In this document: piece after piece, positions 54,908 to 64,000 of the stretch
How positions within the stretch are numbered: position 1 is the stretch's first letter
How the letters are laid out: every line of letters starts with the position of its first letter
NCBI GenBank assembly: GCA_026018925.1
Contig: JAKSZU010000009.1
Span: 35,176,082-35,240,081, forward strand
Reading direction: 5' to 3'
Source: Tupaia tana
Lineage: Eukaryota; Chordata; Mammalia; Scandentia; Tupaiidae
DNA length: 64,000 nt
Program-made: the position numbers and the translations under genes
The notes under the pieces: model-generated
What the model was told of the DNA's origin: nothing
Databases searched by the model: none
Seen by the model: only the letters and a program-made list of their open reading frames with translations

Positions 54908-55347
54908 TGTTATGGATTGAATTGTGTCTCCCCTCAAATTTGTATATTGAATTTCTAGCTCCCAATACCTCAGAATGTGACCCTATTTGGAAACAGGGTT
55001 AATGCAGATGTAATTAGTTGAGGTCATACTGCAGTATGACTGGTGCCCTTAAGGAAAGAGGGAAATTTGGAAACACACATACACAGAAGAATGCCATGTG
55101 AAGATAAAGGCAGAAATTGGGGTACTCTTTCTATAAGTCAAGGAACAATAAAGATTGTCATACAACTGCCAGAATCTAGGTAAGAGGCATGGAACAAATT
55201 CTCTCACAGCCCTCAGAAGAAATCAGCTCTAATGACATCTAGATCTCAGACTTGCAGTCTCTAGAACCATGAGACAATAAATTTCTGTTTTTTTAGCCAC
55301 CCAAGTTTGTGGTATATTAGTTATGGAAGCCCAAGCAAACTAATATA
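54908..55347 (+). mobile_element. MaLR-type LTR
   Basis: TTATGGATTGAATTGTGTC, CCTCAGAATGTGACCC, TATTTGGAAACAGGG, AATTAGTTGAGGTCATACTG, ATGCCATGTGAAGATAAAGG, CATGAGACAATAAATTTCTG and CCACCCAAGTTTGTGG, ending AAACTAATATA, give the complete order of a MaLR/MLT1-MST class LTR. Ends are near TGTTATGG and AATATACT. Solo; no internal region. Confidence 0.85.
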
Positions 55348-55436
55348 CTTGATCTACTGAAAATACAGCTAAATATGTATTTTATAGAGTGGAGAATACG
55401 TTTATTGTGGACCTAAACATTTTATATGTTTTTGGA

Positions 55437-55690
55437 GGGACCAGCAGTTGGCATAATGGCTATGTCGCTGGACTCCCCTGTAGTCGACCATGGTTCAAGT
55501 CCCGGCCCTGGCAGCTTCAGCTCACGCCGGGCGCATGTGCGTGCGTGCCCAAGATCCAGAGAGGAAACTGAAGGAGAAGAGATTGTGGCGTGGCCATTCC
55601 CCCCGGGGGGTGATTTGTCACTTTCTGTCTCTCTGTCTCTCTCTATCTTTCTGGCAAGCGCATGTGCCCTATAGAAAAAATCCTCTCCAA

Positions 55691-55737
<47 letters not shown>
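55437..55737 (+). mobile_element. SINE L form, 14-bp TSD, (AT)n tail
   Basis: GGACCAGCAGTTGGCATAATGG, GCCGGGCGCATGTGCGTGCG, CCCCCCGGGGGG and CCCTATAGAAAAAATCC. TSD TATATGTTTTTGGA at 55423-55436 and 55738-55751. The A-tail has become a TA microsatellite. Confidence 0.95.

Positions 55738-55742
<5 letters not shown>
55691..55742. repeat. (TA)n microsatellite in a SINE tail
   Basis: About 50 bp of TA between the SINE end and its downstream TSD, partly fused with the TATATG of the target. Confidence 0.95.
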
Positions 55743-55751
55743 GTTTTTGGA

Positions 55752-56879
55752 AGAATACTAGTAGTATGAAGATGGAGAATGAAAATTATATACCTGTAGA
55801 GCAAGCACCAGCCAGGCAAATTTATGTGCTGGCTGAGAAAGTAGTGATGGTGAAGAGAACTTGAAGCTTTCAAAAGACAGATGAAATCGTATACACGTTC
55901 TTTTGCATATTTAGAAAGTAGAGGCAGATTCTATTTCTCCTCTTGAGTATGTGTGTATATGTGTGTGTGTTTGCATGTTTGGGGTAAATGGGCTGAAGAG
56001 TTTAGCCCTGCACAGTTCCATAGAGTGGCAGTTATTCAGCCTTCCAGTGTGGAGCGTGAAGGTTAATTTGCTATTCTCTCAGCTCTGTCAAGTGAGTCAT
56101 CTCGAGAAAAACCTTCCCAGAGGAATTTAACCTGTTAATATATGAACTCTACCCTGGAAGGGCTGTTGCTAGGAGCTTTAGGATGAAGCAACTCAGCGGA
56201 GCCCTAGTGAGGGGGCCACCTAGTCTGCCAAGGACCTCCTCACTGAATGGTATATGAAGGCAAACCTCTGTTTCTCCCAGCTGCTCCTGCCTTGGCCCTT
56301 CAGTGCCCTAAGCCTTTCATCTTGGGCACAGGCATCTGAAATTCTGCCCATTGCTTTCTAGCCCTGGATATCCATGGCAGCAGCTGTGGAAAAGGAAACA
56401 AGTGCCAGAGTTTTCTTAAGTCAGCCTGGACTTTCCAGAGGCTATCCAGGAAGGGCAGGCCCTGTGTTCTCAGCCTGCCCAGCTTTTTGCCAGAGAATCA
56501 GAGCTGCTCCAGTTGGAAAGACTTTCAAGAGAGCAGAAACTGTATGTGGGTTACACATGTTTAAGTGGCTTATTTTTCTGAAGCTAATTATTGGCTTATT
56601 GGTCAGTATTCAGGGAATATGTATTATAAGTGGGATGACCATGTTTCTTACACCATAACTTGGTTATCCGGTATAATCACAGCTTTTAGGGAGATGAATT
56701 TAATATATGTAAAATGACTTACAAAAGTGGTGAAGAACTTATACATGGAAAATGCATTACAGAAGTATAAAATAAAGTAACATATATTTGAAAATTTTCA
56801 ACTATAATTGGGAAAAAAATGCCTTTACTGGAAAAATATAGCTATATGAAATTATATGAATTTAGGACTGACCAGAATA
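55752..56879. other. No gene; unique, GC-richer block
   Basis: 1.1 kb without repeats I can name. 56000-56560 is GC-richer. AP-1-type TGAGTCA lies at 56092-56098. A 94-codon frame at 56374-56658 (+) has no repeat origin visible and no domain known to me. Confidence 0.4.
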
Positions 56880-56990
56880 ATTCACAACAGGTATTTAATG
56901 AGCACCTGTTATGTACCAAGCACTGTTCTTGGTACTTGAAATAGATCAGGATACAAAATAAACACCAAGATTTTGCCCTCATGGAATTTA
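56880..56990. mobile_element. L2/MIR3-like fragment
   Basis: TGAGCACCTGTTATGTACCAAGCACTG, CCCTCATGGAATTTATATTCTAG style sequence common to L2/MIR3 ends (key parts GAGCACCTGTTATG and GCCCTCATGGAATTT). Confidence 0.65.
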
Positions 56991-57067
56991 TATTCTAGAA
57001 GCAGATCTGTATATCACCAACCTTTCAAAGGGCCTTCTTGGAGGGTGTTTTAAATGATAAAATATTG

Positions 57068-57325
57068 GGACCCACAGATGACATAATGGATACATCGCTG
57101 GACTTCCATGTAGTCGACGGTGTTCAAGGACTGGCCCCTGTGGCTTAAAACTCATGCCAGGCACATGTGCGTGCATGCCCAAGATCCTGAGAGGAAAATG
57201 GAGAAGGGATTGCGGCATGGCCATTCCCCCTGGAGGGTGATTTCTTGCTTTCTGTCTCTGGCTAGTGCACACGCCCTATAGCAAAAATCTCTCTAAAAAA
57301 AGAAAAAACACCCAAAACCAAAAAA
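57068..57325 (+). mobile_element. SINE L form
   Basis: GGGACCCACAGATGACATAATGG to GCCCTATAGCAAAAATCTC. Imperfect TSD AAATGATAAAATATT and AAATAATAAAAGATT. The A-rich tail is interrupted. Confidence 0.92.
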
Positions 57326-58110
57326 TAAATAATAAAAGATTTTCAGGTGTTAGCTGTTTAATAAATTTTGTGAAGCTAGCTATCACAGTAGTGTTTATCT
57401 ATGCTATAATACATGGGAGTGTTGAAGACCTATCTGGCCATTGCCTCTGGTTGGCACTTGGCTAGGTACTATGGAAATACATTTTAGTCTATGGGTAGTT
57501 TTATCATGCTCCAGGCACACCTTTGCTGGGACTCAGTAATAAAACTAAAGAAGAGTGTGCTCTGGTTCTGACTATACTCCTTATAGGGTTTCATTACCTG
57601 GCTTCTTTGAACTGATATGGCATTGCTTGTATTGAGTCATAGCTTTTGAAGTAGACAGCGCTACCACCACATCTCAAAGTCCAGTCCAATATACTATGCA
57701 ATTTCCTGTATCAAGCTATCGTTATCTATCCTTTATGTATCTTTAGTATGCAGCCTGACACATTAATGATTCTTAAATATTGTGGAATGAAATAGTAAAT
57801 GATTGAGTAAAGGAATGAACGAGTGAATGAACAAATAAATGGATGCCTAGATGATAGTTTGACTTCTTGGCAAGAGTAGTGTTTGTCAACTCTTAGTACC
57901 CTTTTGGACAAAAGTATCCTTTACAATGAGAAAAATGTGGATGATGAGGGAAAATGTGCCCTCCCTCCCTACTCTGTCATACTTCTCCCATGGGAGAGTT
58001 TTACTAACAATATTAATTGAGTAGAGTTGATTGAGTAACTTAAGACCTTGAATCAATTTCTTGAACCCCTAGAGTTCTATAGACAGTCCTCCAATTCATT
58101 GCTTCTCAAG
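57326..58110. other. No gene recognised
   Basis: 785 bp unassigned. GAATGAACGAGTGAATGAAC near 57812 is a short GAAT repeat. Confidence 0.45.
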
Positions 58111-58550
58111 TCTTAGTGTGCACCAGAAACATCTGCAGGACTTGTTAAAACTCAGACTGTCTGGGGACCAGCAGATAGCATAATGGTTATGTACTGGACT
58201 CCCACATAGCTGACAGTGGTTCGAGTCCCGGGCCTGGTGGTTTCAAACTCATTTCAGATGCAAGTGTGTGCATGCCCAAAATCCTAAGGAGGAGAATGAA
58301 GGAGAAGGGACTGTGGTTTGACCATACCCCCGGGGAGTGATTTCTCACTTTCTGTCTGTCTCTCTGGTGAGCACACAGGACCTATAGCAAAAATCTCTCA
58401 AAAATAAATACGTAAATAAATAAAACACAGACTGTCTGGCCCCACCCTCAGAACTTTTGATTAATTACACCTGAGTGGGGAGGCAAATTGGAATGTCTAA
58501 GAAATTACCAAGTGATGCTAATGCTGTTGGCTTGAGGACCTTTTGAGACC
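58111..58550 (+). mobile_element. MER5A-like hAT element, split by a SINE
   Basis: TTCTCAAGTCTTAGTGTGCACC, ACATCTGCAGGACTTGTTAAAA, then after the SINE CTGGCCCCACCCTCAGAAC, TTTTGATTAATTAC, ACCAAGTGATGCTAATGCTG and TTGAGGACC follow the MER5A consensus in order (key motifs given). A non-autonomous hAT-Charlie relic. Confidence 0.85.
58165..58421 (+). mobile_element. SINE L form inside MER5A, 18-bp TSD
   Basis: GGACCAGCAGATAGCATAATGG to GACCTATAGCAAAAATCTC with an AAATAAATACG tail. TSD AAAACTCAGACTGTCTGG at 58147-58164 and AAAACACAGACTGTCTGG at 58422-58439, one mismatch, made of MER5A sequence. Confidence 0.96.
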
Positions 58551-58908
58551 TATTAATTCATAATTGTCACTGATATAATTGTTAGTAAAGTGGCTAAACA
58601 TGTGTGTTGTGCTTTGACCAGTGATCAAATCTCAGGTTCTATGCCTTGTAGTATGACCCTTGACATGTTTCTTCACCTTTCTTATCTGTACAATGAGAAT
58701 AATATTAATATCCACTTTTTGTTTTTCAGGCAAAATTATGCATTTAGAGAGCTTAACCCAGCATTTGGAACTTAGGACAAGTGTTAAATATTATTATCAT
58801 TGCTTTGTATATCAACATCCTCGAATGCAGTCCACTTTCAATTAAATGTCTGAATACGAAGCAAATGTTAGTTGAGGGTCTAGAAAGGAAGAAAAACAGA
58901 GTTAAAAA
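58551..58908. other. MIR-like scrap, no gene
   Basis: CATGTTTCTTCACCTTTCTTATC and TGTACAATGAGAATAATATTAA near 58663-58705 look like a MIR core. Otherwise unassigned. Confidence 0.45.
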
Positions 58909-58920
58909 ATTTACATTTGA

Positions 58921-59172
58921 TTGGGGACTAGCAGATGGCGTAATGGCTATGTCATTGGACTCTCATATAGTCGACCGTGGTTTGAGTCCTGGACCCAGTG
59001 GCTTAAACTCATGCCGGGCATGTGTGCGTGTGTGCCCAAGATCCTGAGAGGAGAATGGAGGAGAAGGGATTGCGGCATGGCCATGCCCCCTGGGGGATGA
59101 TTTCTTGCTTTCTGTCTCTCTGCCTCTCTGGTGAGTGCATGCAGCCTATAGCAAAAAAAACTTCTCCAAAAC
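58921..59172 (+). mobile_element. SINE L form, 12-bp TSD
   Basis: TTGGGGACTAGCAGATGGCGTAATGG to CAGCCTATAGCAAAAAAAACTTC. TSD ATTTACATTTGA at 58909-58920 and 59173-59184, perfect. Confidence 0.95.
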
Positions 59173-59184
59173 ATTTACATTTGA

Positions 59185-59544
59185 CTTTTCATATAAAATG
59201 TAAGGTTGAAGCAAATACCTGGTTATTACTACAGGTGAAATATTGATGCCAAAACAACAAAAATTATTTACTGGTCTTTATTTGACCTCTCATATGTCTT
59301 GCCAAGCATTTCGTGGTTTAGACTCTACAAGAGAGTCAAAGGCCAAGAGTCAGTGCAGATGTGGCAGCTTGTGCATGACAGCTGCAAACTTGATGCTAGA
59401 TGTCCTTAGTTTAACAGTGCATGTTATTCTGTGGCCAGTGGACAAGCCAAACCGACTGTTGCTATACTTTTGGGATTTTCTTTAAAATCCACATTCAGCA
59501 GAAAGACTTCTTTCTCTCTCTGCCTTGCTTCTTTTTCATCTGTT
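59185..59544. other. No gene recognised
   Basis: Unassigned. The 80-residue frame at 59243-59485 has no domain. Confidence 0.45.
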
Positions 59545-59690
59545 TTCCAATATGTGGTCCATTGATCATTTGCATCAACTCAAAGAGCTTAGTGAAAAAT
59601 GGAAATTTCTGAGTACTAACTTAGTTCTAATGACTAACAAGCACTAGAAGTAGGATCAGAAAATTTGCACTTTAAAAGTAATTCCCTTAT
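59545..59690 (+). mobile_element. Possible MER5-like remnant
   Basis: TGTGGTCCATTGATCATTTGC, GAGCTTAGTGAAAAATGG and AGGATCAGAAAATTTGC follow the order of a MER5-type element, but heavily diverged. Confidence 0.4.
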
Positions 59691-60160
59691 TCTGGTATAT
59701 ATTAAAGCTTGGAAAATACTACCACAATATTGTCCATCCCATATGACAGCAAAGATGGTTATAGTTGTCAGTTTGATTAATCATTAGCAGAGTTCATAAT
59801 ATTGACTCCAGGATACCCAGTATCTTCAAAACGTTCTAAGGCCACATATATTTTGGAGCTTACCTTATTCCAGCTTATCCCAATACTCAACCTATGTATA
59901 ATAAAGAACAGCTAGGACTGAATTATTTATTATTAATATTTATTTACTAATAATTGACACTGTAGTTGTTTTAACAGGCACAGAACTGGATGCTTTGAGG
60001 ATATAACATTGGGAAATAATATGATTGCTGATTTTAGGTGGCTCTCATTGTGGTGAACTGACTCAACCCAAAGCACCACCCCTCTGTATCTTTTTGCAAC
60101 ATTGAAAGAGTGCTCCTGGAGTTTATTCTCAAGGTTAAAATAAATCACCATGTTCCACTC
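59691..60160. other. No gene recognised
   Basis: AT-rich, unassigned. The start of the 157-residue minus-strand frame (59933-60406) comes from SINE sequence at its other end. Confidence 0.45.
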
Positions 60161-60172
60161 TATTATCTCTTT

Positions 60173-60427
60173 TTTTTTGGAGAAGTTTTTGCTATAGGGT
60201 GTGTGTGCTCGCCAGAACAACAGAGAGAGACAGAAAGAAAGAGAGAAATCACCCCCCAGGGTGAATGGCCACACTGCAATTCCTTCTCCTCCATTCTCCT
60301 CTTGGGATCTTGAGCACGCACGCACATGTGCGCAGCGTGAGTTTAAGCCACCGGGTCTGGGACTCAAACCACGGTTGACTACATGGGAGTCCAGCGACAC
60401 AGCCATCGTGCCAACTGCTGGTCCCTT
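60173..60427 (-). mobile_element. SINE L form, 12-bp TSD
   Basis: GGAGAAGTTTTTGCTATAGGG to GTGCCAACTGCTGGTCCC. TSD TATTATCTCTTT at 60161-60172 and 60428-60439, perfect. A 157-residue minus-strand frame begins in this SINE and is a chance reading. Confidence 0.95.
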
Positions 60428-60439
60428 TATTATCTCTTT

Positions 60440-61127
60440 GATTCAGAGTCTACAGCCAGTAGTCCCAAAGATACTTCATTAATTGGAAAAGACAGAAATT
60501 AATAAAATTCAACAAGTCAGTCTGTAGAAGTACATTCATAATTGGGAGCAGTTAAGATTCTGGGCTAGATGTCTGTTTATGATTTTCCAGTGTTAGCCAA
60601 TTCATTAGGGCTTAGAAATTTTCCCCATTTCATTGGTCTCTGACTTGGTCTGGTAAAATACTTCTGATTTCTAATTTTGGCCTTCACTTGGTGACTTACT
60701 CTGCCATCTCCTATTTCTGATTATGACCTGGTAACCTATGCCCATCCAGAATTGTTTATTTCCCCTTCCACCTTCTTGCCAATTCTGTTTATCCACAAAA
60801 GATAAATTACTTCTGCATCTATCTAAAAAAAGAGCCAGCACCCTCTCAGGTCTATATATATATGCATACCCATAACACCCGTTGGCACAGTATGATAATT
60901 TGCTATTGAAGAACAAGCATTGGGTATCCATGGGCTCAACCATATAGTCCAGCTCTTTGAAGAAATATGATTAATTTTTACAACTAACTAATAAACACTA
61001 ATATTTGTATCATGAGGGAAAAATAACAAATTCTCAGAGTTTCACCCATAACTTTACAAAGAATAACAAGTATAACTCTACAACTTTTTGGTGTCAGAAC
61101 ACTGTTGTATTTTAAATTGTTATTGTT
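60440..61127. other. No gene recognised
   Basis: 690 bp unassigned. A short TATATATATGCATA near 60853. The 90-residue minus frame at 60671-60943 shows no domain. Confidence 0.45.
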
Positions 61128-61371
61128 TGCTTGTTTGTTTGTTTTAATAGAATAAAGAGCATGGGAAGACAACTGATAGACAGAGTGAGAGAGAGAGGTA
61201 CTTTTGAAAAGGTTTTGCTGTTGCAATCTCCTGCCTCAAAGTTAGCTATAGTTACTAACACGTGTCACTGTACCCAGCCTGTCCAGGTTGTTCTGGGATT
61301 GAACCTAGGCCTCCCATGTGGCTCCAGCCTTACATAGCTTTACTGAACTGATTATGCCACTGTGATTGGGC
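61128..61371 (-). mobile_element. Old tRNA-derived SINE (C form)
   Basis: TTGTTTGTTTTAATAG tail, GACAGAGTGAGAGAGAGAGG, then GGGATTGAACCTAGGCC as a degenerate antisense B box and GATTATGCCACTGTGATTGGGCC. Diverged. Confidence 0.6.
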
Positions 61372-61424
61372 CTGAATATTAAAATTTTGACTGAGTCTTA
61401 GTCCTTGTTATAAAGAGGAATAAA

Positions 61425-61520
61425 GGAAGTTAATATTTATTGAGCACCTACAATCTGCAACTTATACAGGTAGCAAGTGGCCAACTGAGATTTGAACTGA
61501 GGTCAATCTGGTGTTATGCT
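61425..61520 (-). mobile_element. MIR-like fragment
   Basis: ATATTTATTGAGCACCTAC, then AGGTAGCAAGTGGCCAACTG and GATTTGAACTGAGGTCAATCTGG are antisense MIR pieces with a central deletion. Confidence 0.65.
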
Positions 61521-62084
61521 AGATGTTGGATATTCAATTTTTTTTCATTTTTCTCTTGGCCACAAATATCTTCCTCAAAGGAAATACCTCTTTAACAACG
61601 AATTATCTGGGGTAATAGCAATCTATGTGGAGCCTGGAATGATAAATATGTTTGCCCTTGACTATGGGTACAAGTTGTGTTTGGTCGTTAGCTCTGATAA
61701 TCTCTGTTTATGTACTGTGGTTTTTATTGCATGTTTTCTGTCCACCAGAGTTTCTAAAACAAACATTAGCTTGATTAAAGAAAACAGCACCAAATAAATC
61801 CCGTGTGATTTTTACTATAAACGTTTGAGTTGTATTTGTTACATACTTTATCACTTTATGCTGTCTATTGATGTGAAGTCAAATTGGCCCTGTGCCAATG
61901 TGCTGGCCTAGAATGTATTGCTTTTGTGGAAGATACAGCAGGCTGTGATGAGGAAGGGGCCCTCTGACGAAGGCTTTGGAGAAAGATTACAGTTCTGATG
62001 AGGCTTGTGAGAGAAATATTCTAGTATAGTCAGAGCAATCATAACTCTGACCTGGACATGTGGATCTTGATTTCTTTAAGTTTA
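61521..62084. other. No gene recognised
   Basis: Unassigned. The 93-residue frame at 61516-61797 starts at the MIR edge and has no domain. Confidence 0.45.
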
Positions 62085-62303
62085 TTTATTTATTTTTCCT
62101 GTGCCCGTATGTGTGTGTGTGTGTATGAGCGACAGAGACAGATACCACAGAGTCCTTACACACCATGATCCACACCCAGTTTTAGCTGGTCTGGATCATG
62201 GATGCACACATGCATGCCTGGACTACACATGAAGGTCCTAGGACATAAATTCAAGGCTTTTCTCATGTGAGTGCAGTTGTATTACCTCTGTGCCAGCACC
62301 TGG
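62085..62303 (-). mobile_element. SINE C form
   Basis: AAGTTTATTTATTTATTTTTC tail, a TG stretch, GAGCGACAGAGACAG, GTCTGGATCATGGATGC and ACTACACATGAAGG, ending TGTGCCAGCACCTGGC. Confidence 0.7.
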
Positions 62304-62321
62304 CTCCAGATTTTGCTTTTT

Positions 62322-62578
62322 TTTTTGAAAGAGAGATTCTTGCTATAGGGAGTGTGCACTTGCCAGAAAGACAGAGAGAGACAGAGAGATAGAAAGCAAG
62401 AAATCACCCCCCGGGGGGATGGCCACGCCACAATCCCTTCTCCTCCATTCTCCTCTCGGGATCTTGGGCACGCATGCACATGTGCCCAGCGTGAGTTTAA
62501 GCCACCGGGTCTGGGACTCGAACCGCGGTCGACTACATGGGAGTCCAGCGACATAGCCATTACACTAACTACTGGTCC
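62322..62578 (-). mobile_element. SINE L form, young, 18-bp TSD
   Basis: TTCTTGCTATAGGGAGTGTGC, CACCCCCCGGGGGG, ACACTAACTACTGGTCCC. TSD CTCCAGATTTTGCTTTTT at 62304-62321 and 62579-62596, perfect. It inserted at the 5' edge of the C-form SINE beside it. Confidence 0.97.
62514..62567 (-). promoter_or_regulatory. Intact Pol III A and B boxes in SINE
   Basis: On the minus strand, TAGTGTAATGG (62557-62567) matches the A-box consensus TRGYNNANNGG and GGTTCGAGTCC (62514-62524) matches the B box GGTTCGANTCC. They are 32 bp apart, normal for tRNA promoters. Transcription itself is not shown. Confidence 0.75.
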
Positions 62579-62596
62579 CTCCAGATTTTGCTTTTT

Positions 62597-63003
62597 GAGA
62601 AAAAATCTGAAAGGAGTCAGTTAAAATGGGAAATAAACTAAGGGAATCTTTTTGTTTTGTTTTGTTATTAAGTTCATATAAAACTTAAGAAAGCTTTCTG
62701 TGTGATGCTGAGAATGAGAGAGAGCTGCTTGAAATGAATCCAGGAGGAAAATACAGCCACTTCAAATAGGGCAAGAAGATAGCTGAACCTTAAAGAATAG
62801 ATTTTAACTGAAAACAAGCCTCTTTGGTTAGGCTAATCCAACAGAACCTGAACTTGGATAAAAATAAAATCTATGCAAATACATTTCAATTGAAGTTGCT
62901 AATAAAAAATAGTGTCTGTCACTCATTGAGGGCTCATTTATGACTGTCAGAGTAAGTACCGTCTGCTAATCTTTACACCAATACCACCAGAAGATATTCT
63001 TTT
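62597..63003. other. No gene recognised
   Basis: AT-rich, unassigned. A TTTTGTTTTGTTTTG stretch near 62649. Confidence 0.45.
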
Positions 63004-63240
63004 TTGTTATTTTAAAATTTATTTATCTCTTCCCTGAGTGAGAGAGCAAGAAACAGAGAGTACCCCAATGGGGTCTTGATGCTACAATTCACCCTTAGAC
63101 CCAAGCAGTCCTAGATCATGGGCATGTGTGTGTCTGGTGTACTCAAGGATGTCTCCAGACATGAACTGGAAACTTTCCAATGTGGATCAGCGTTACAGAG
63201 CATTACATTTTGCGCTATACCACCACCAGGCCTCCAGAGG
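63004..63240 (-). mobile_element. SINE C form
   Basis: TTTTAAAATTTATTTATCTC tail, TACCCCAATGGGGTCTTG, CCTAGATCATGGGCATGTG, GTACTCAAGGATGTCTCCAG and TACAGAGCATTAC. The best-kept antisense C copy. Confidence 0.82.
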
Positions 63241-63244
63241 AAAT

Positions 63245-63360
63245 TCTTATCTCATTTTACAGACAGGGGAACCAAGACTCAGAAAGGTCCAGAGACTTGT
63301 CCAAGATTGTACAGATAACAGTAGCAGGACTTGAGCTCAGCTTGGCCTAACTCTGCAACA
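63245..63360 (-). mobile_element. MIR fragment
   Basis: CTCATTTTACAGACAGGGGAAC, CAAGACTCAGAAAGGTCC, GACTTGTCCAAGATTG and CAGGACTTGAGCTC in antisense MIR order. Confidence 0.82.
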
Positions 63361-63377
63361 TGCATTTTCCCCACCAA

Positions 63378-63702
63378 TCTTAGTTGGCTGGAGCTGTCAT
63401 AACAAAATACCACAGACTGGGTGACTTAAATGACAGAAATTTCTTTTCTCACTGTTTTAGAGGCCAGAAGTTCAAGATCAAGGTGTCAGAATATTTAGCT
63501 TCTCTTGAAGCCCCCTGTCCTTGGCTTGTATGTGGCCGCCTTCTTCCCATGTCCTCCCATAACCTTTTCTACGTGCATGCACTCTGTTGTTTCTTCCTCT
63601 TCTTATATGAATGCCAGTCCTATCTGATTATGGCCCTACCTTTAGGACCTAGTTTTACCTTAATTACCTATTGAAGTCCCTATGTCCAAATACAAGCACA
63701 TT
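63378..63702 (-). mobile_element. MaLR-type LTR, antisense
   Basis: GTTGGCTGGAGCTGTCATAAC, AAAATACCACAGACTGGGTG, ACAGAAATTTCTTTTCTCAC and AGAGGCCAGAAGTTCAAGATC are the antisense end of a MaLR (MLT1/MST class) LTR. It runs to about ATTACC near 63670. Confidence 0.78.
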
Positions 63703-63708
63703 GGGGGT

Positions 63709-64000
63709 GTCTTGGTCCATTTTGTGCTGTTAGAACAGAATACCTAAGACAGTAATTCATAATGAATAGAAACGTGCTTTCACAGTTCTAAGGACTGGAA
63801 AGTCTAAGATCAAGGCACCAGAAAGGTTGATCTCTTGATCCAAAATGACTCCTAATTGTTGTGTTCTCTGAAGAGCAGGAGAGGGGAAACTCGCTCCTGC
63901 AAGCCCTTTCTATGGAGGCATTAATTTATTCATGATAATGGAGCCCTTATAACCTAAAAATTTCCCAGAAGGCCCCATCTCCAAATATTGCTGCTTTGGG
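63709..64000 (-). mobile_element. Second MaLR-type LTR, cut by right edge
   Basis: TTGGTCCATTTTGTGCTGTTAG, AACAGAATACCTAAGACAG, CACAGTTCTAAGGACTGG and AAGGCCCCATCTCC read as another antisense MaLR LTR of THE1/MST style, continuing outside the window. The two LTRs are adjacent and of different subtype. Confidence 0.75.

Noticed and set aside
59933..60406. 157-residue minus-strand frame, the longest in the window
   Set aside because: Its start and first half are an antisense reading of an L SINE (60173-60427); the serine-rich LSLCLSL pattern comes from the C/T tract. Similar frames recur at many other SINEs.
62514..62567. A genuine tRNA gene
   Set aside because: A and B boxes fit, but the acceptor and T stems do not pair and the unit continues into a SINE body, so it is a tRNA-derived SINE.

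Overview
The window is nuclear DNA from a placental mammal. No protein-coding gene, structural RNA gene or CRISPR array is supported. The evidence for a eutherian is the mix of old repeats: MIR and L2, MER5A- and Tigger-like DNA transposons, MaLR/MLT1-type LTRs, an L1 3' end and a HAL1 (half-L1). There is no Alu, B1/B2, ID, CAN, ERE, Bov-tA, VES or AfroSINE. The dominant young repeat is a tRNA-derived SINE that I cannot match from memory to a named family, so the lineage below Eutheria is left open.

Three SINE forms are used in the entries. L form (about 240-280 bp; about 45 copies): a tRNA-like head with Pol III A and B boxes; a tRNA-unrelated body with an alternating purine-pyrimidine stretch, a GGAGAATGG motif, a C6G6 palindrome and a C/T-rich tract; then a CCCTATAGCAAAAACCTCTC end and an A tail. 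S form (about 160-190 bp; 9 copies): a related head followed by CTTGCTTTCTC, ending CTCTGGTCAAATT plus an A-rich or AAAT tail. C form (about 200-265 bp; 8 copies): older elements with CTGGAGACATCCTTGAGTAC and ATCATGGGCATG motifs or only a diverged tRNA-like B box. Many L and S copies have 9-18 bp target-site duplications (TSDs). Plus-strand copies follow A-rich sites and minus-strand copies lie next to T-rich sites, as expected for L1-type target-primed insertion.

Layout. 1-9.5 kb: SINEs, a Tigger-like element and two small mariner MITEs. 9.5-15.9 kb: SINE-poor, with a pair of homologous segments 2 kb apart, a possible solo LTR, old L1 3' fragments and MIRs. 15.9-26.1 kb: SINE-dense, with a SINE-in-SINE nest, an MLT1-type LTR and two MITEs. 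26.2-30.1 kb: an antisense L1 3' end beside a decayed HAL1 with broken ORF1 and two SINE insertions. 30-42 kb: mixed unique DNA, MIRs and SINEs. 42-47.7 kb: an L1 3' UTR with an internal 93-bp tandem duplication and two larger mariner-like MITEs. 48.8-54.7 kb: SINE-rich, including three L SINEs in one row. 54.9-64 kb: MaLR-type LTRs, a MER5A split by a SINE, and more SINEs up to the right edge.

Almost all open reading frames are chance readings through SINEs or simple repeats. The region reads as an intron or intergenic desert. The most notable content is the SINE family itself (head swapping, internal A-tract expansion, local SINE duplication) and a family of six hairpin mariner MITEs. I found no evidence of a new gene system.
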